From positions 62,001 through 126,000 of the forward strand of contig NZ_JASBQE010000023.1 in NCBI RefSeq assembly GCF_029960785.1: a stretch of DNA of 64,000 nt, read 5' to 3'. This document shows positions 55,377-64,000 of the stretch, in pieces (the first letter of the stretch is position 1; each line of letters starts with the position of its first letter). The stretch comes from Polyangium sp. 15x6 (GTDB lineage: Bacteria; Myxococcota_A; Polyangia; Polyangiales; Polyangiaceae). The notes under the pieces are model-generated. The model worked only from the letters and a program-made list of their open reading frames with translations, made no database searches and was not told the DNA's origin. A program made the translations under genes and the position numbers.

Positions 55377-57113
55377 ATGGCGGCCGCCAGGGTCCGCCAT
55401 GACGGCGCCGCCTCTTCGGCGAGCGATCTTCGGGACGAACCCCTCGAGATCCGGGGCGATCCCACGCGGCACGGCGCTCGCTTCGGGACGGCGCTCGTGA
55501 ACGCCCAAGCCCCCCTGCCCGCTCTCGATGCCCTGCTCGCGGCCCATTTCGGGTTCGCGGAGCTCCGGCCCTTCCAGCGCGAGGCGATCGACGCGCTCCT
55601 CGCAGACCACGAAGGCGGCCGTGTGCTGCTCGTCGCGCCGACCGGAGGCGGCAAATCGCTCTGTTATCAGCTCCCCGCGCTCGCGCTCCGTGGCACCGCG
55701 CTCGTGGTCTCGCCGCTCGTCGCGCTCATGGAGGATCAGGTCCGCGGCCTCGAAGCGCGCGGGATTCCGGCGACGTACTTCGCGTCGACGCTCTCGGCCG
55801 ACGAGAACAGACGCCGCCTCGCCGCGCTCCGCCGGGGCGCCTTCAAGCTCGTGTACACGGCGCCCGAGCGGCTCGGGCACGCGGGGCTCGGGGCGGCGCT
55901 CGCCGCGGCGGGCACGTCGCTCGTGGCCATCGACGAGGCGCACTGCATCGTGCAGTGGGGCCACGACTTCCGGCCCGACTACCTGCGCATCGGCGAAGCG
56001 CTCGCGCAGCGCGGGAGGGCCCGCATGATCGCCTGCACGGCGACGGCGACGCGGCCCGCGCGCGGCGAGATCATGCGGCGGCTCGGCTGGGATCCGCGCA
56101 AGGTCGTCACCGTGCTGCGGGGGTTTTTCCGACCGAACCTCGCGCTCCGCGTGGTGCGGACGCGAACGCCGCGCGAGGTCCTCGCGGAGGTACGGCGCGC
56201 GCTCGCCGAGGCGCTCTCCGGGCCAGGCGCGGGCATCGTGTACGCGGCGACGCGCAAGTCGGCCGAGGCGCTCGCGGCGGCGCTGCGCGCGGATGGATGG
56301 GACGCGCCCGTCTACCATGGAGGGACGGCCGCGCCGGAGCGCGCGCGCATCTCCGCAGCATTCGCGGCCCGCGAGACACGCGTGCTCGTCGCGACGAACG
56401 CGTTTGGCATGGGCGTGGATCGTCCCGACGTACGGCTCGTCGTGCACGCGGAGACGCCCGGATCGCTGGAGGCGTACTACCAGGAGGTCGGGCGCGCGGG
56501 GCGCGACGGGCTCGATGCGCGCGGGGTGCTGATCGTCACGCCGAAGGATCTCGCGCTGCGGCGAAGGCTCTGCCGCCTCGGCCCCGACGGCGCGCCCGCG
56601 ACCCCCACGGAGGCCTCCCGCGCGCTCCGCCGCCTCGCGGAGCTCGTGCGGTACATCGACGGCAAGAGTTGCCGCCACCGGATCCTGCTCCGGCACTTCG
56701 GCGACGATCCACGCATGATCGACGGCGGTTGCGGGCGCTGCGACGTCTGCGTCGAGGCCGAGCCTCCCGACACGGTGCGGGATCCGCCGCGCTTCGAGGA
56801 CGAACCCGAGCCTCCGCCGAAGGCCCACGAACACGAGCCTGCCTCGCCCACGAAACCGCAGCGCCTCGCCGTGCCCGCGGGCGTGCCTCCGGAGCTCTTC
56901 GAGGCGCTGCGCCGCTACCGGCGGGCGCGCGCACTCGCGCTCGGCGTCCCCGCGTACGTGGTCGCGCCGAACCGCGCCCTCGTGGAGATGGCGGTGCTGC
57001 GACCGGGCTCGGCCGAGGAGCTGCTCGGCATCCGCGGCATGGGAAAGGGTCGGGTCGCGGCGCATGGACAGGGGTTTTTGCGGGTGATCGGCGGGGAGGC
57101 CGTCGAGGCGTGA
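55377..57113 (+). CDS. recQ: RecQ-family ATP-dependent DNA helicase
   Basis: The 578-residue protein has Walker A VAPTGGGKSLCYQLP (about 86-100), DEAHCIVQWGHDFRPDY (about 186-202, with the RecQ-specific aromatic loop), ACTATAT, VATNAFGMGVDRPDVRLVVH and the motif VI YYQEVGRAGRDG. A zinc-binding region (CRHRILLRHFGDD...CGRCDVC) and a C-terminal HRDC domain (FEALRRYRRARALALGVPAYVVAPN...LLGIRGMGKGR) complete the standard plan. The first 40 residues are not conserved, so GTG 55497 may be the true start. It unwinds DNA 3'-5' in recombination and repair. The short 21-base divergent gap with the amidase leaves little promoter space. Confidence 0.93.
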   Translation: MAAARVRHDGAASSASDLRDEPLEIRGDPTRHGARFGTALVNAQAPLPALDALLAAHFGFAELRPFQREAIDALLADHEGGRVLLVAPTGGGKSLCYQLPALALRGTALVVSPLVALMEDQVRGLEARGIPATYFASTLSADENRRRLAALRRGAFKLVYTAPERLGHAGLGAALAAAGTSLVAIDEAHCIVQWGHDFRPDYLRIGEALAQRGRARMIACTATATRPARGEIMRRLGWDPRKVVTVLRGFFRPNLALRVVRTRTPREVLAEVRRALAEALSGPGAGIVYAATRKSAEALAAALRADGWDAPVYHGGTAAPERARISAAFAARETRVLVATNAFGMGVDRPDVRLVVHAETPGSLEAYYQEVGRAGRDGLDARGVLIVTPKDLALRRRLCRLGPDGAPATPTEASRALRRLAELVRYIDGKSCRHRILLRHFGDDPRMIDGGCGRCDVCVEAEPPDTVRDPPRFEDEPEPPPKAHEHEPASPTKPQRLAVPAGVPPELFEALRRYRRARALALGVPAYVVAPNRALVEMAVLRPGSAEELLGIRGMGKGRVAAHGQGFLRVIGGEAVEA

Positions 57114-57133
57114 TCTCGCGCGTCGTGCTTCGG

Positions 57134-60100
57134 CTACTCGGCGTCGCCGGAGGCCTCCACGGGCTCCGGGCTCCGGGCGAGCGCGCGGCGCGCCCGGTCG
57201 GAGAGCTCGACGGCGAGCCTGTACATCACGGGCAGGACCACGAGCGAGAGCAGCGCGGCCGACACGGTGCCGCCCACGATGACGACTGCGATCGGCCGCT
57301 GCGTCTCGGCGCCCATCGCCTTCGACACGGCCGCCGGCAAGAGCCCGAGCGCCGCGAGCGCCGCCGTCATCAGCACCGCCCGCAGGCGGTCCTGCGCCCC
57401 CTCCATCACCGCCTCGTCGAGGCCGAGGCCCTGCGCCCTGCGCTCGACGATCGCCGAGAGCACGAGCACACCGTTCAGCGAGGCCTGCCCCACGAGCGCG
57501 ATGAACCCGACGGCCGCCGCGATCGAGAGCGGCATGTCGCACGCCCAGAGCGCGACGGCCCCGCCCACGAGCGCGAACGGCACGTTGAGCAGCACGAGGA
57601 CCGCGAGCGGCATCGACCGGAACGCGTTGAACAGGAGCCCCAGCGTGATCAGGAGCGCCACGGGCAGGACGAGCGCGAGCCTGCGCATCGCGCGCTCCTT
57701 CGATTCGAACTCCCCTCCCCACTCGACGCTCATCCCGCTCTCGAGCGGCACCTTCGCCTCCACCGCCTTGCGCGCGTCGTCCACGAACGAACCGAGGTCC
57801 CGCCCGCGCACGTTCATGCGCACGCCGATGTAGCGCTGCCCGTTCTCGCGGTTGATCGAGGCGCGCCCGTAATCCACGCCGATCTCGCCGAGCGAGGAGA
57901 GGGGCACGAGCGCGCCCGAGGACGTCGGCACGCGCAGGTTCTCGATCTGCTCGAGCGAGTCTCGCGAGGCCTCGGGGAAGCGGATCACGACATCGAACGA
58001 TCGATCGCCCTCCCAGAGCTTGCCGACCGCGCGCCCCCCGAGCGCCGTGGACACGAAGCCCTGCACGTCCTCCATCGACAAACCGTATCGCCCGAGCGCC
58101 TCGCGGCTCGGCCGGATGCGGACCTGCGGGACCTCGCCGCTCTTGACGATGCCGAGGTCCGCGATGCCCGGCACGTCGGCGAGCGCGCGCTTCGCGTTCT
58201 CCGCGGCCTCCTGGAGCCTGGGCATGTCGTCGCCGTAGATCTTCAGCGCCACCTGCCCGAACTGCCCCGAGATGTTCTCGTTCACGTTGTCGCGGATGGG
58301 CTGCGAGAAGTTCACCTCGAGCCCGGGGACGACCGAGAGCGAGGCCTGCATCTTGGCGATGAGGGCTCCGAGCGTGGGCGCATCCGGCCCCCACTCCGCG
58401 GCGGGCGTGAGCTTCACGAACATCTCGAGGTTGTTCGACATCGTCGGATCGGTCCCGTCCTCGGGTCGGCCGAGCTGACTCACGCGCGCCTCGACCTCCG
58501 GGAACGCGTCGACGATCCGGGCGATGATCGGCGCGAGCCTGCGCCCCTCGCTGAGCGAAACGTTGGAGGGCAAAGTGAACGTCAGGTAGAGCGCCCCCTC
58601 GTTGAGCTCGGGCAAGAACTCGCTCCCGCGCCGGGCGAGCAGGACCCCGCTCGCGCCGAGGGAGGCCATCGCGAGGAGCAGGACCGCGAACGGTCGTCGC
58701 AAGGACGCGCGCAGCGTGGGCACGTACACCCGCGCCGCCCAGCGCAGCACGGGCGACTCGCGGTGCGGCCTCGGCTTGCGGTACGCGAACGTCGCCAGCA
58801 CGGGCACGAGCGTGATCGAGAAGAGCAAGCTGCCCACGAGCGCCGCGACCACCGTGTGCGCGAGCGGCGCGAAGATCCGGCCCTCGACGCGTTGCAGGAG
58901 GAAGATCGGCAGATACGCGGCGATGATGATCAGGAGCGAGAACACGGTCGGACGAACCACGTCCCCGACGGCTCGCTCGATGCGCTCGCGCGCGCCCGAG
59001 GGCGGCTCGGAGGGCGCGTGGTACGACATGCGGTGCACGATCGACTCGACGATCACCACGGCGCCGTCGACGATGATCCCGAAGTCCACCGCGCCCATGG
59101 AGATGAGGTTCGCGCTCATGCCCCGCGCCTTCAGGTAGATGAAGGCCGAGAGCAGGGACATCGGGATCACGCTCGCCACGATCAGCGCCGCGCGCAGGTC
59201 GAGCAGCACCACGAAGAGCACGAGCACGACGAGCACGGCGCCCTCGGCGAGGTTCCTCGCCACGGTCTCGAGGGTCTTCGACACGAGCTCCGTGCGGTCG
59301 TAGAAGGTCCAGATCTTCACGCCGCGCGGCAGGACCTTGCCGTTCAGCTCGTCGATCTTGGCCCGCACCGCGGAGAGCACCTCGCTCGGGTTTTCCCCAC
59401 GCCGCATGAGGATGATGCCCTCGACCGCGTCCGGATCGTCCGCGCGCCCCACGATGCCCTGCCGCGGCGTCCATCCCTCCTGCACGCTGGCGAGATCCGA
59501 GAGGTAGATCGGCGTGCCGCCGCGGGTCGCCACCGCGATCCGGGCGATGTCCGCGGGGCCGGAGAACAGGCCCTCGCTGCGAATGACCAGCGCCTCGGCG
59601 CCCCGCTCCACGATGCCGCCGGACGCGTTCTCCGACGCGGCCTCGAGCGCACGCACGAGGTCACTCATGCCGACGCCCTTGGCCGCCATCGCCCCGGGAT
59701 CCGGGTGGACCTGGATCTCGCGCACGAGGCCGCCGTAGCTCACGACGTCGGCCACGCCCTGCACGCGGAGCAGACGCGGACGCACCACCCAGTCCTGGAG
59801 CGTGCGCAGTTCGAGCGGGTCGCGTTTGTCCGACGACAGCGTGTACCGATAGATCTCGCCGATCGGCGTGGAGAGCGAGCCGAGCTCGGGCCGCACGCCC
59901 TCGGGCAACTCGGCGTTGCGGAGCCGCTCCGTCGTCTGCGCGCGGGCGAAGATCGGATCGATGCCGTCGCCGAACGTGAGGGTCACGAAGGACAAACCGA
60001 AGAGGTTGATCGCGCGGACTCGCACGAGCCCCGGCGTGCCGTTGACGGCGCGCTCGATCGGAACGGAGACCTGGCGCTCCATCTCCTCCGCGGGTTGGCC

Positions 60101-60262
60101 GGCGTAGAGCGTGATGACGTTGACCTGGGTGTCGGTCGGATCGGGGAACGCCTCGATGGTGACCCCCGAGAACGCCCAGCTCCCGAACGCGGCCACGATC
60201 AAGGTGACGAGCAGGACGGCGCCGCGGTGGCGGAGCGCCGCGGCCACGATGTTCTCGAACAC
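57134..60262 (-). CDS. Heavy-metal efflux RND permease (CusA/CzcA family)
   Basis: The 1042-residue length, 12-helix plan and start (NIVAAALRHRGAVLLVTLIVAAFGSWAFSGVTIEAFPDPTDTQVNVITLYAG) are those of HME-RND pumps. The helix-4 block SMGAVDFGIIVDGAVVIVE carries the proton-relay acidic residues; MSNNLEMFVKL and GRASINRENGQRYIGVR are also typical. Such pumps use proton flux to expel Cu(I)/Ag(I) or Zn/Co/Cd across both membranes. The metal cannot be assigned with certainty from what is visible. It is third in the operon outer-membrane factor, adaptor, pump, and starts 3 bases after the adaptor stop. Confidence 0.95.
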   Translation of the reverse strand: MFENIVAAALRHRGAVLLVTLIVAAFGSWAFSGVTIEAFPDPTDTQVNVITLYAGQPAEEMERQVSVPIERAVNGTPGLVRVRAINLFGLSFVTLTFGDGIDPIFARAQTTERLRNAELPEGVRPELGSLSTPIGEIYRYTLSSDKRDPLELRTLQDWVVRPRLLRVQGVADVVSYGGLVREIQVHPDPGAMAAKGVGMSDLVRALEAASENASGGIVERGAEALVIRSEGLFSGPADIARIAVATRGGTPIYLSDLASVQEGWTPRQGIVGRADDPDAVEGIILMRRGENPSEVLSAVRAKIDELNGKVLPRGVKIWTFYDRTELVSKTLETVARNLAEGAVLVVLVLFVVLLDLRAALIVASVIPMSLLSAFIYLKARGMSANLISMGAVDFGIIVDGAVVIVESIVHRMSYHAPSEPPSGARERIERAVGDVVRPTVFSLLIIIAAYLPIFLLQRVEGRIFAPLAHTVVAALVGSLLFSITLVPVLATFAYRKPRPHRESPVLRWAARVYVPTLRASLRRPFAVLLLAMASLGASGVLLARRGSEFLPELNEGALYLTFTLPSNVSLSEGRRLAPIIARIVDAFPEVEARVSQLGRPEDGTDPTMSNNLEMFVKLTPAAEWGPDAPTLGALIAKMQASLSVVPGLEVNFSQPIRDNVNENISGQFGQVALKIYGDDMPRLQEAAENAKRALADVPGIADLGIVKSGEVPQVRIRPSREALGRYGLSMEDVQGFVSTALGGRAVGKLWEGDRSFDVVIRFPEASRDSLEQIENLRVPTSSGALVPLSSLGEIGVDYGRASINRENGQRYIGVRMNVRGRDLGSFVDDARKAVEAKVPLESGMSVEWGGEFESKERAMRRLALVLPVALLITLGLLFNAFRSMPLAVLVLLNVPFALVGGAVALWACDMPLSIAAAVGFIALVGQASLNGVLVLSAIVERRAQGLGLDEAVMEGAQDRLRAVLMTAALAALGLLPAAVSKAMGAETQRPIAVVIVGGTVSAALLSLVVLPVMYRLAVELSDRARRALARSPEPVEASGDAE

Positions 60263-60265
60263 GGC

Positions 60266-61411
60266 TCACCCCTCGACGTCGAGCGCGTTGAGCAAGAGGA
60301 GCGCGCCGCTGCTCACCACGCGCTCGCCGGGACGAACGCCGGAGAGGACCTCCGCGCGCTCCTTCGATTGGCGCCCGACCTCCACCGGGCGCCGCTGAAA
60401 CGTGCCTGGCGTGGTCTCCACGAACACGACCGACCGCGCCCCGTCGCTCACGATCGCCGAGGCCGGGACCCCCACGACCTGCGCATCGCCGGGCGGCTTG
60501 AAGAGCACGCTCACGAAGGCGTTCGGCCGCAGCAGCTTTCGATCGTTCTTCACGCGCACACGCACGGGCACGGTTTGTCGTTCTGGATCGACCACATCCG
60601 ACACGGACTCGATGGTCCCGCTGATCCCGGCCTCCGCGCCGTCCGGAAAGCGGATCTCGGCCGTGCGCCCTGGCGTGAGCGCGGACGCGTCCCGCTGCGC
60701 GACGTCGGCGAGCACCAGCACGTCGCCGAGATCGGCCACCGTCGCGATGGGTTTGTCCCCGTCCGGCCCGACCTGCTTGCCCGGCGTCGCGTCGAGCTGC
60801 ACCACGGTCCCGGCCCGGTTCGCGAGCACCCAGTACGACGTGGCGCCGGCCGTCTTGATCGACAGGCTGCGGATCTTCTCGGCCGCCGCCTGCGCCGCGA
60901 GCCTCGCCTCGTCGAGCTCGCTCTGCGCGACCGTCAGCTCGTTCTGCGACGCCGCGCGCGCCTCGACGAGCTTCTCGATCCGCTCGACGACGGCCTTGCG
61001 CGTCTTGATCGCGAGCTCCGCGGCGCGCCGCTCGTGCTGGAGCGTCGGCAGATCCGCGGTGCGCACCTCGATCAGCCGATCGCCCTCCGCCACGCGATCG
61101 CCGAGCCGCACGTTGACCGTGACCACGCGCCCGGCGAGCGGCGCGAAGCTCGGCGCCGTCAGGCTCTCCACCGTGGAGACGCGCGCCGTCACCGGCGGCA
61201 GCGGCAACGGCTCACCCGCGGCGGCCTCCGTGGTCGCGAACCTCATCGGCCCCGGCGCGGCAGGATCGAGCTTCACGACATCCTCGGCGGCCGAGAACGG
61301 CGGTCGTGCCTTCTCCTGCGGGCTCCCGTGGCACGTGATGCCCGCCGCGCAGAGCAGCACGAGCGAGAGGGCAGAGAGGGTTTGTCGGGGGCTTCGTGCG
61401 GATCGGTTCAT
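60266..61411 (-). CDS. RND efflux periplasmic adaptor (CusB/CzcB-like)
   Basis: The 381-residue protein has a signal peptide (LSALSLVLLCAAGITC). Barrel-sandwich lipoyl halves flank a helical hairpin: FAPLAGRVVTVNVRLGDRVAEGDRLIEVRTADLPTLQHERRAAELA...SQNELTVAQSELDEARLAAQAAAEKIRSLSI, then VLANRAGTVVQLDATPGKQVGPD. A beta-barrel and membrane-proximal domain follow (ADLGDVLVLADVAQRDASALTPGRTAEIRFPDG; GARSVVFVETTPGTFQRRPVEVG). It bridges pump and outer-membrane channel. It starts within the stop of the upstream channel gene (ATGA overlap), so stoichiometric coupled translation is likely. I see no Met-rich copper-binding N-terminus. Confidence 0.93.
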   Translation of the reverse strand: MNRSARSPRQTLSALSLVLLCAAGITCHGSPQEKARPPFSAAEDVVKLDPAAPGPMRFATTEAAAGEPLPLPPVTARVSTVESLTAPSFAPLAGRVVTVNVRLGDRVAEGDRLIEVRTADLPTLQHERRAAELAIKTRKAVVERIEKLVEARAASQNELTVAQSELDEARLAAQAAAEKIRSLSIKTAGATSYWVLANRAGTVVQLDATPGKQVGPDGDKPIATVADLGDVLVLADVAQRDASALTPGRTAEIRFPDGAEAGISGTIESVSDVVDPERQTVPVRVRVKNDRKLLRPNAFVSVLFKPPGDAQVVGVPASAIVSDGARSVVFVETTPGTFQRRPVEVGRQSKERAEVLSGVRPGERVVSSGALLLLNALDVEG

Positions 61412-62733
61412 CGTGGGTCCTCGTTCGTCCTTCCAAGCTCGGCGGCGATCTCGAGCGCCGCGTCGAAAGCTTCTGCGAAGCTCTGGGCCTCGGCGACGAC
61501 GAGCTCGCTCACCGTGCGCCGGGCCTGGATCACGTCCGTGAGCGGCAAGAGCCGTCCTTCCGCGGCGCGCGCGAGCTCCTTCAGCGTCCCCTCCGCGCGC
61601 GGCAGGATTTCCTCCGACAACGAGCGCTGGCGCTTCTTCTGCGCGGAGAGCCGCTGCTCGAGCACGGGCAGGCGCGAGCGGCTCGTGTCCAGGGTCTTCT
61701 GCCGCTCGGCCGAGACGCGCGCGCGCTTCGCCTCCGCGGCCGCGAGCTCGGCCTGCCCGCGATCGAAGATCGGCAGCGGGATGCTCACGCTCAGGTTCAG
61801 GCTGTTCACCTGATTGCCCGAGATCACGAACTGATCACGCAAGTAGCCGACGCGCACCGTGGGATCGGGGATCGCCTGCGCCCGTGCCCATCGCACCTCT
61901 GCGGAAGCAGCCTCGCCGTACGCGGCGAGCGCGCGCACGTCGGGCCTGTCCTCGACACGACCGGCGGCCCCGACGCGGTCGATCCAGCGCACGAGAAAGC
62001 GGCGTGCCTCGTCCGCGTTCGCAAACGGCTCGCAGGGCGTACCGAGCGTCGCCGTGCAGTCGGCGACCGCCGCGCTCACCTCGGCCTCGGCCGATCGAAC
62101 GTCCTGCTCCAGGCGGCTCGCCTCGACCTTCAGCCTCTCGACCTCGAGCCCCGACGCGAAATCGGCCGCGAGGCGCGCCGCGCCGATCTCAGCCTGCTTG
62201 CGCCCCTCGTCGGCCATGCGCCGCAGGCCTTCGAGCCGCATCGTCGTGGCCGCGAGGACGCCGAGCGTCCGTGCGAGCGAGAGCGCCCGCGCGCGAACGT
62301 CCGCGGAGAGCCCGGCCCGCGCCGCGCGTTCGAGCGCCTGCGCCCGATCCTGCAGCGGCCCGCGCTTTCCGATCGGGAACGTGTACGCGAGGGAGACGCC
62401 GTAATTCGGCACCTGCGTCATCGGCGACGAGAGCCCCACGGGGTTCGTCGGGCCAATCGGGATCGTCCCCCAGCTCGCTTCGAGCGTGGGGTTCGGCAAG
62501 GTATGCGCCCTCTTCACCTCGGCCGCGGCCAGATCCACCTCGAGCGCCGCGCTCTCCACGCCTCGCGCACGAGCGCGCACGAGCGCCTCGAGCGAGCCGA
62601 GATCGAGCTCGGCGCTGGGACGAAGCGCGCCCTTCTCCGGCGCGCTCGCGGCCTCCGCGGCGGAGACGAAAGGCAAGCACGCGGCGAGCGCGAGCGCCGC
62701 GCAGAGCCAGGGTTTCCGATGGGCCATGCTCAT
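61408..62733 (-). CDS. TolC-family outer-membrane channel (CusC/CzcC-like)
   Basis: The ATG at 62733 (alternative 62727) precedes a signal peptide (PWLCAALALAACLPFVSAAEA). Upstream open sequence is non-coding in appearance. The protein shows the duplicated outer-membrane-efflux pattern of long helices and short strands: EVDLAAAEVKRAHTLPNPTLEASWG and PNYGVSLAYTFPIGKRGPL in the first half; AYGEAASAEVRWARAQAIPDPTVRVGYLRDQFV and NSLNLSVSIPLPIFDRGQAELAAAEAKRARV in the second. It forms a trimeric channel for the pump. It is the first gene of the operon and diverges from the response-regulator gene across a 214-base region with repeated boxes. Confidence 0.92.
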   Translation of the reverse strand: MSMAHRKPWLCAALALAACLPFVSAAEAASAPEKGALRPSAELDLGSLEALVRARARGVESAALEVDLAAAEVKRAHTLPNPTLEASWGTIPIGPTNPVGLSSPMTQVPNYGVSLAYTFPIGKRGPLQDRAQALERAARAGLSADVRARALSLARTLGVLAATTMRLEGLRRMADEGRKQAEIGAARLAADFASGLEVERLKVEASRLEQDVRSAEAEVSAAVADCTATLGTPCEPFANADEARRFLVRWIDRVGAAGRVEDRPDVRALAAYGEAASAEVRWARAQAIPDPTVRVGYLRDQFVISGNQVNSLNLSVSIPLPIFDRGQAELAAAEAKRARVSAERQKTLDTSRSRLPVLEQRLSAQKKRQRSLSEEILPRAEGTLKELARAAEGRLLPLTDVIQARRTVSELVVAEAQSFAEAFDAALEIAAELGRTNEDPR

Positions 62734-62778
62734 CGGCGTACCGTCTAAGGCCCTCGGCTCGGCCGAGCATGAACGGCC

Positions 62779-62847
62779 GATGAAGATTCCTTCAGCCTCC
62801 TCGTGCGCTCGAGGCGGAAGATGAAGCGCAGATGAAGAAGTCTTCAT
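62779..62847. promoter_or_regulatory. Candidate response-regulator operator: GATGAAG repeats and ATGAAGA/TCTTCAT palindrome
   Basis: GATGAAG occurs three times (62779-62785, 62820-62826, 62831-62837). The last two are 11 bases apart, one helical turn, as OmpR-family dimers prefer. The last copy overlaps a perfect inverted repeat, ATGAAGA (62832-62838) and TCTTCAT (62841-62847). The sites lie between the divergent efflux operon and the regulator gene. Confidence 0.55.
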
Positions 62848-62947
62848 GCGCGCAGACGCGTCGCCGCTGGAAAACCACGGGATCGAGGCGAAACACGGCG
62901 CGCCCACGAACAGCGCTCGCGCGGCTCCACGCTAAGCTCGTTCCTCG

Positions 62948-63616
62948 ATGAAAATCCTCGTCGTGGAGGACAACAAGAAGCTCGCGAGTTTCCTCTCACG
63001 GGCGCTCAGCGAAGAGGGCTACACCGTCGACGTGGTCGCCGACGGCGCCACGGCGATCCAGCAGATCCAGGCGCTCTCGTACGATCTCGTGATCCTCGAC
63101 TGGATGCTGCCCGAGATGGACGGGCTCTCGGTTTGTCGCACCGTGCGACAGAGGGGCTGCCAGGTCCCGATCCTCATGCTCACGGCACGCGCCGAGGTCC
63201 CCGAGCGGATCGCCGGCCTCGACGCCGGCGCCGACGATTACCTGGCCAAACCCTTCGATCTCGGCGAGCTGCTCGCCCGCGTCCGCGCGCGCGGGCGACG
63301 CGCCTCCCTCGTCGACGGAATCCTCCGCGTGGGCCCGCTCGTCGTCGATCGCGCCGATCGCCGCGCCACGGTGGACGGGCGCCGGATCGACCTCACGCCG
63401 CGCGAGTTCGCGCTCGTCGCCTACCTCGCGCGCGAGGCGGGCCGCGTCGTGCCACGAACGGAGCTGCTCGCGAAGGTCTGGGAGACGAGCTTCGATCCCG
63501 GCTCGAACGTGGTCGAGGTACACGTGAAGAACATCCGCGAAAAACTCGGCCCGAACGCCTCCCTCATCGAGACGGTGCGCGGGATCGGCTATCGCCTCTC
63601 GCCGAGCGGATCATGA
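62948..63616 (+). CDS. OmpR/PhoB-family response regulator (CusR/CopR-like)
   Basis: The 222-residue protein has a receiver domain with the phospho-acceptor Asp51 (YDLVILDWMLPEMDG), the acidic pocket (VVEDNKK), and Thr and Lys positions (LMLTARAE; DDYLAKPFDLGELL). A winged-helix DNA-binding domain follows (VDGRRIDLTPREFALVAYLAREAGRVVPRTELLAKVWETSFDPGSNVVEVHVKNIREKLG...IETVRGIGYRL). The short linker and the SNVVEVHVKNIR block are typical of metal-responsive CusR/CopR types. It diverges from the efflux operon and overlaps the kinase gene start (ATGA), so it most likely controls the pump. Confidence 0.95.
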   Translation: MKILVVEDNKKLASFLSRALSEEGYTVDVVADGATAIQQIQALSYDLVILDWMLPEMDGLSVCRTVRQRGCQVPILMLTARAEVPERIAGLDAGADDYLAKPFDLGELLARVRARGRRASLVDGILRVGPLVVDRADRRATVDGRRIDLTPREFALVAYLAREAGRVVPRTELLAKVWETSFDPGSNVVEVHVKNIREKLGPNASLIETVRGIGYRLSPSGS

Positions 63617-64000
63617 AGCTCAAGAACCGCTTGAGCCTCGCCGTCACGGTCGTCAGCGCCGCGACGCTGCTCACCTCGTTCCTCACGGTCTACGTCCTCG
63701 TGCGCCGCGACGAGACACGCGATCTCGACCTCGCCCTCGTCGCGCAGGCGCAGGCGCTCGCGCAGATCGCGGACGCGAAGAACCCGGGGAGACCCACGGT
63801 GCTCGACGGCGTCGCCGAGGTGCCCGAGAGCCTGCGCCCGACCCAGCGCTACATCGCGGTCTACGACGAGCGCGGCGCGCTCCTCTCGGCGACGAAGAAC
63901 TTCGGCAGCGAGGTGCCGAGCTTCGAAAGCCTCGGGGCTTCGACGGCGTTGCCCACGGAGGGCGTGCCGGTCGATCTCGGCGTGAACGGCAAGGCCCTCC
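63613..64000 (+). CDS. Sensor histidine kinase, N-terminal part (runs off the right edge)
   Basis: The ATG at 63613 overlaps the response-regulator stop. The 129 codons visible encode a first membrane helix (LSLAVTVVSAATLLTSFLTVYVLV, about residues 8-31), then the start of a periplasmic sensor region (RRDETRDLDLALVAQAQALAQIADAKNPGRP...PTQRYIAVYDERGALLSATKNFGSEVPSFESL). This matches the layout of CusS-type kinases. The HAMP, His box and ATPase domains lie beyond the window. It is presumably the partner of the adjacent regulator and sensor of the exported metal. Confidence 0.88.
   Translation, partial: MKLKNRLSLAVTVVSAATLLTSFLTVYVLVRRDETRDLDLALVAQAQALAQIADAKNPGRPTVLDGVAEVPESLRPTQRYIAVYDERGALLSATKNFGSEVPSFESLGASTALPTEGVPVDLGVNGKAL

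Noticed and set aside
55955-61813. Open frame of 1952 codons on the plus strand
   Set aside because: It runs out of frame through recQ and antisense to the whole RND pump and adaptor. The product is low-complexity and charged with no recognisable fold.

Overview
The window is very GC-rich and densely coded, with hardly any gaps over 300 bases. It most resembles a chromosome segment of a large-genome myxobacterium (Polyangium/Sorangium type, Myxococcota). The reasons are: C-terminal MYXO-CTERM-like sorting tails on Gly-rich linkers (691-1044, 3451-6162); many lipoproteins with lipoboxes; several FHA, STAS and PP2C signalling proteins; a TonB-dependent receptor carrying its own TonB-type domain; and the rpmH-rnpA-yidD-yidC-khpB core block without dnaA beside it. 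No tRNA, rRNA, CRISPR array, transposase or phage gene was recognised.

Layout. 1-2052 (minus): start of an ABC permease translationally coupled to a small MYXO-CTERM protein, then a lipoprotein. 2278-7613 (plus): glycosyltransferase, five-haem surface cytochrome, LemA/TPM pair. 7626-8474 (minus): metallophosphoesterase, followed by a 123-bp hairpin element at 8541-8663. 8705-9484: Gly-rich lipoprotein. 9488-13717 (minus): formylglycine-generating-enzyme-like protein, benzoate-CoA-ligase-type enzyme, metallo-beta-lactamase-fold hydrolase and Uma2 protein. 14128-19281 (plus): STAS-like protein and two beta-propeller lipoproteins. 19489-23646 (plus): a compact operon of fatty acyl-AMP ligase, CFA/mycolic-type methyltransferase, acyl carrier protein and ketosynthase. 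23700-25784: DUF255 thioredoxin-fold protein. 25788-28606 (minus): OmpA/TSP3 protein, small Cys-rich lipoprotein, PEGA protein. 28912-32958 (plus): rpmH, rnpA, yidD, yidC, khpB, rplS, closed by a strong terminator.

33320-45706 (plus) is the most distinctive block: a zinc-ribbon/FHA protein, a transmembrane vWA-FHA protein, a membrane-anchored PP2C phosphatase, an ABCG-type transporter with three FHA modules, a TonB-domain/TonB-dependent-receptor fusion, a lipoprotein and a small zinc-finger-like protein. I infer an envelope transport module gated by Ser/Thr phosphorylation; the matching kinase is not in the window. 45766-47468: V4R-like sensor, STAS protein and a KGG stress protein. 47552-51387 (minus): LVIVD-repeat lipoprotein coupled to a di-haem lipoprotein. 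51451-55355 (minus): PAS-STAS regulator, YqiA-type esterase, amidase. 55377-57113: RecQ helicase. 57134-64000: a tripartite CusCBA/CzcCBA-type metal efflux operon (minus) divergent from an OmpR-family response regulator and the start of its histidine kinase, with repeated GATGAAG boxes between them.

The two best candidates for an undescribed system are the acyl-AMP ligase/methyltransferase/ACP/ketosynthase operon and the FHA-PP2C-vWA-ABC-TonB block. All functional calls are from motif reading by eye; no database search was possible.
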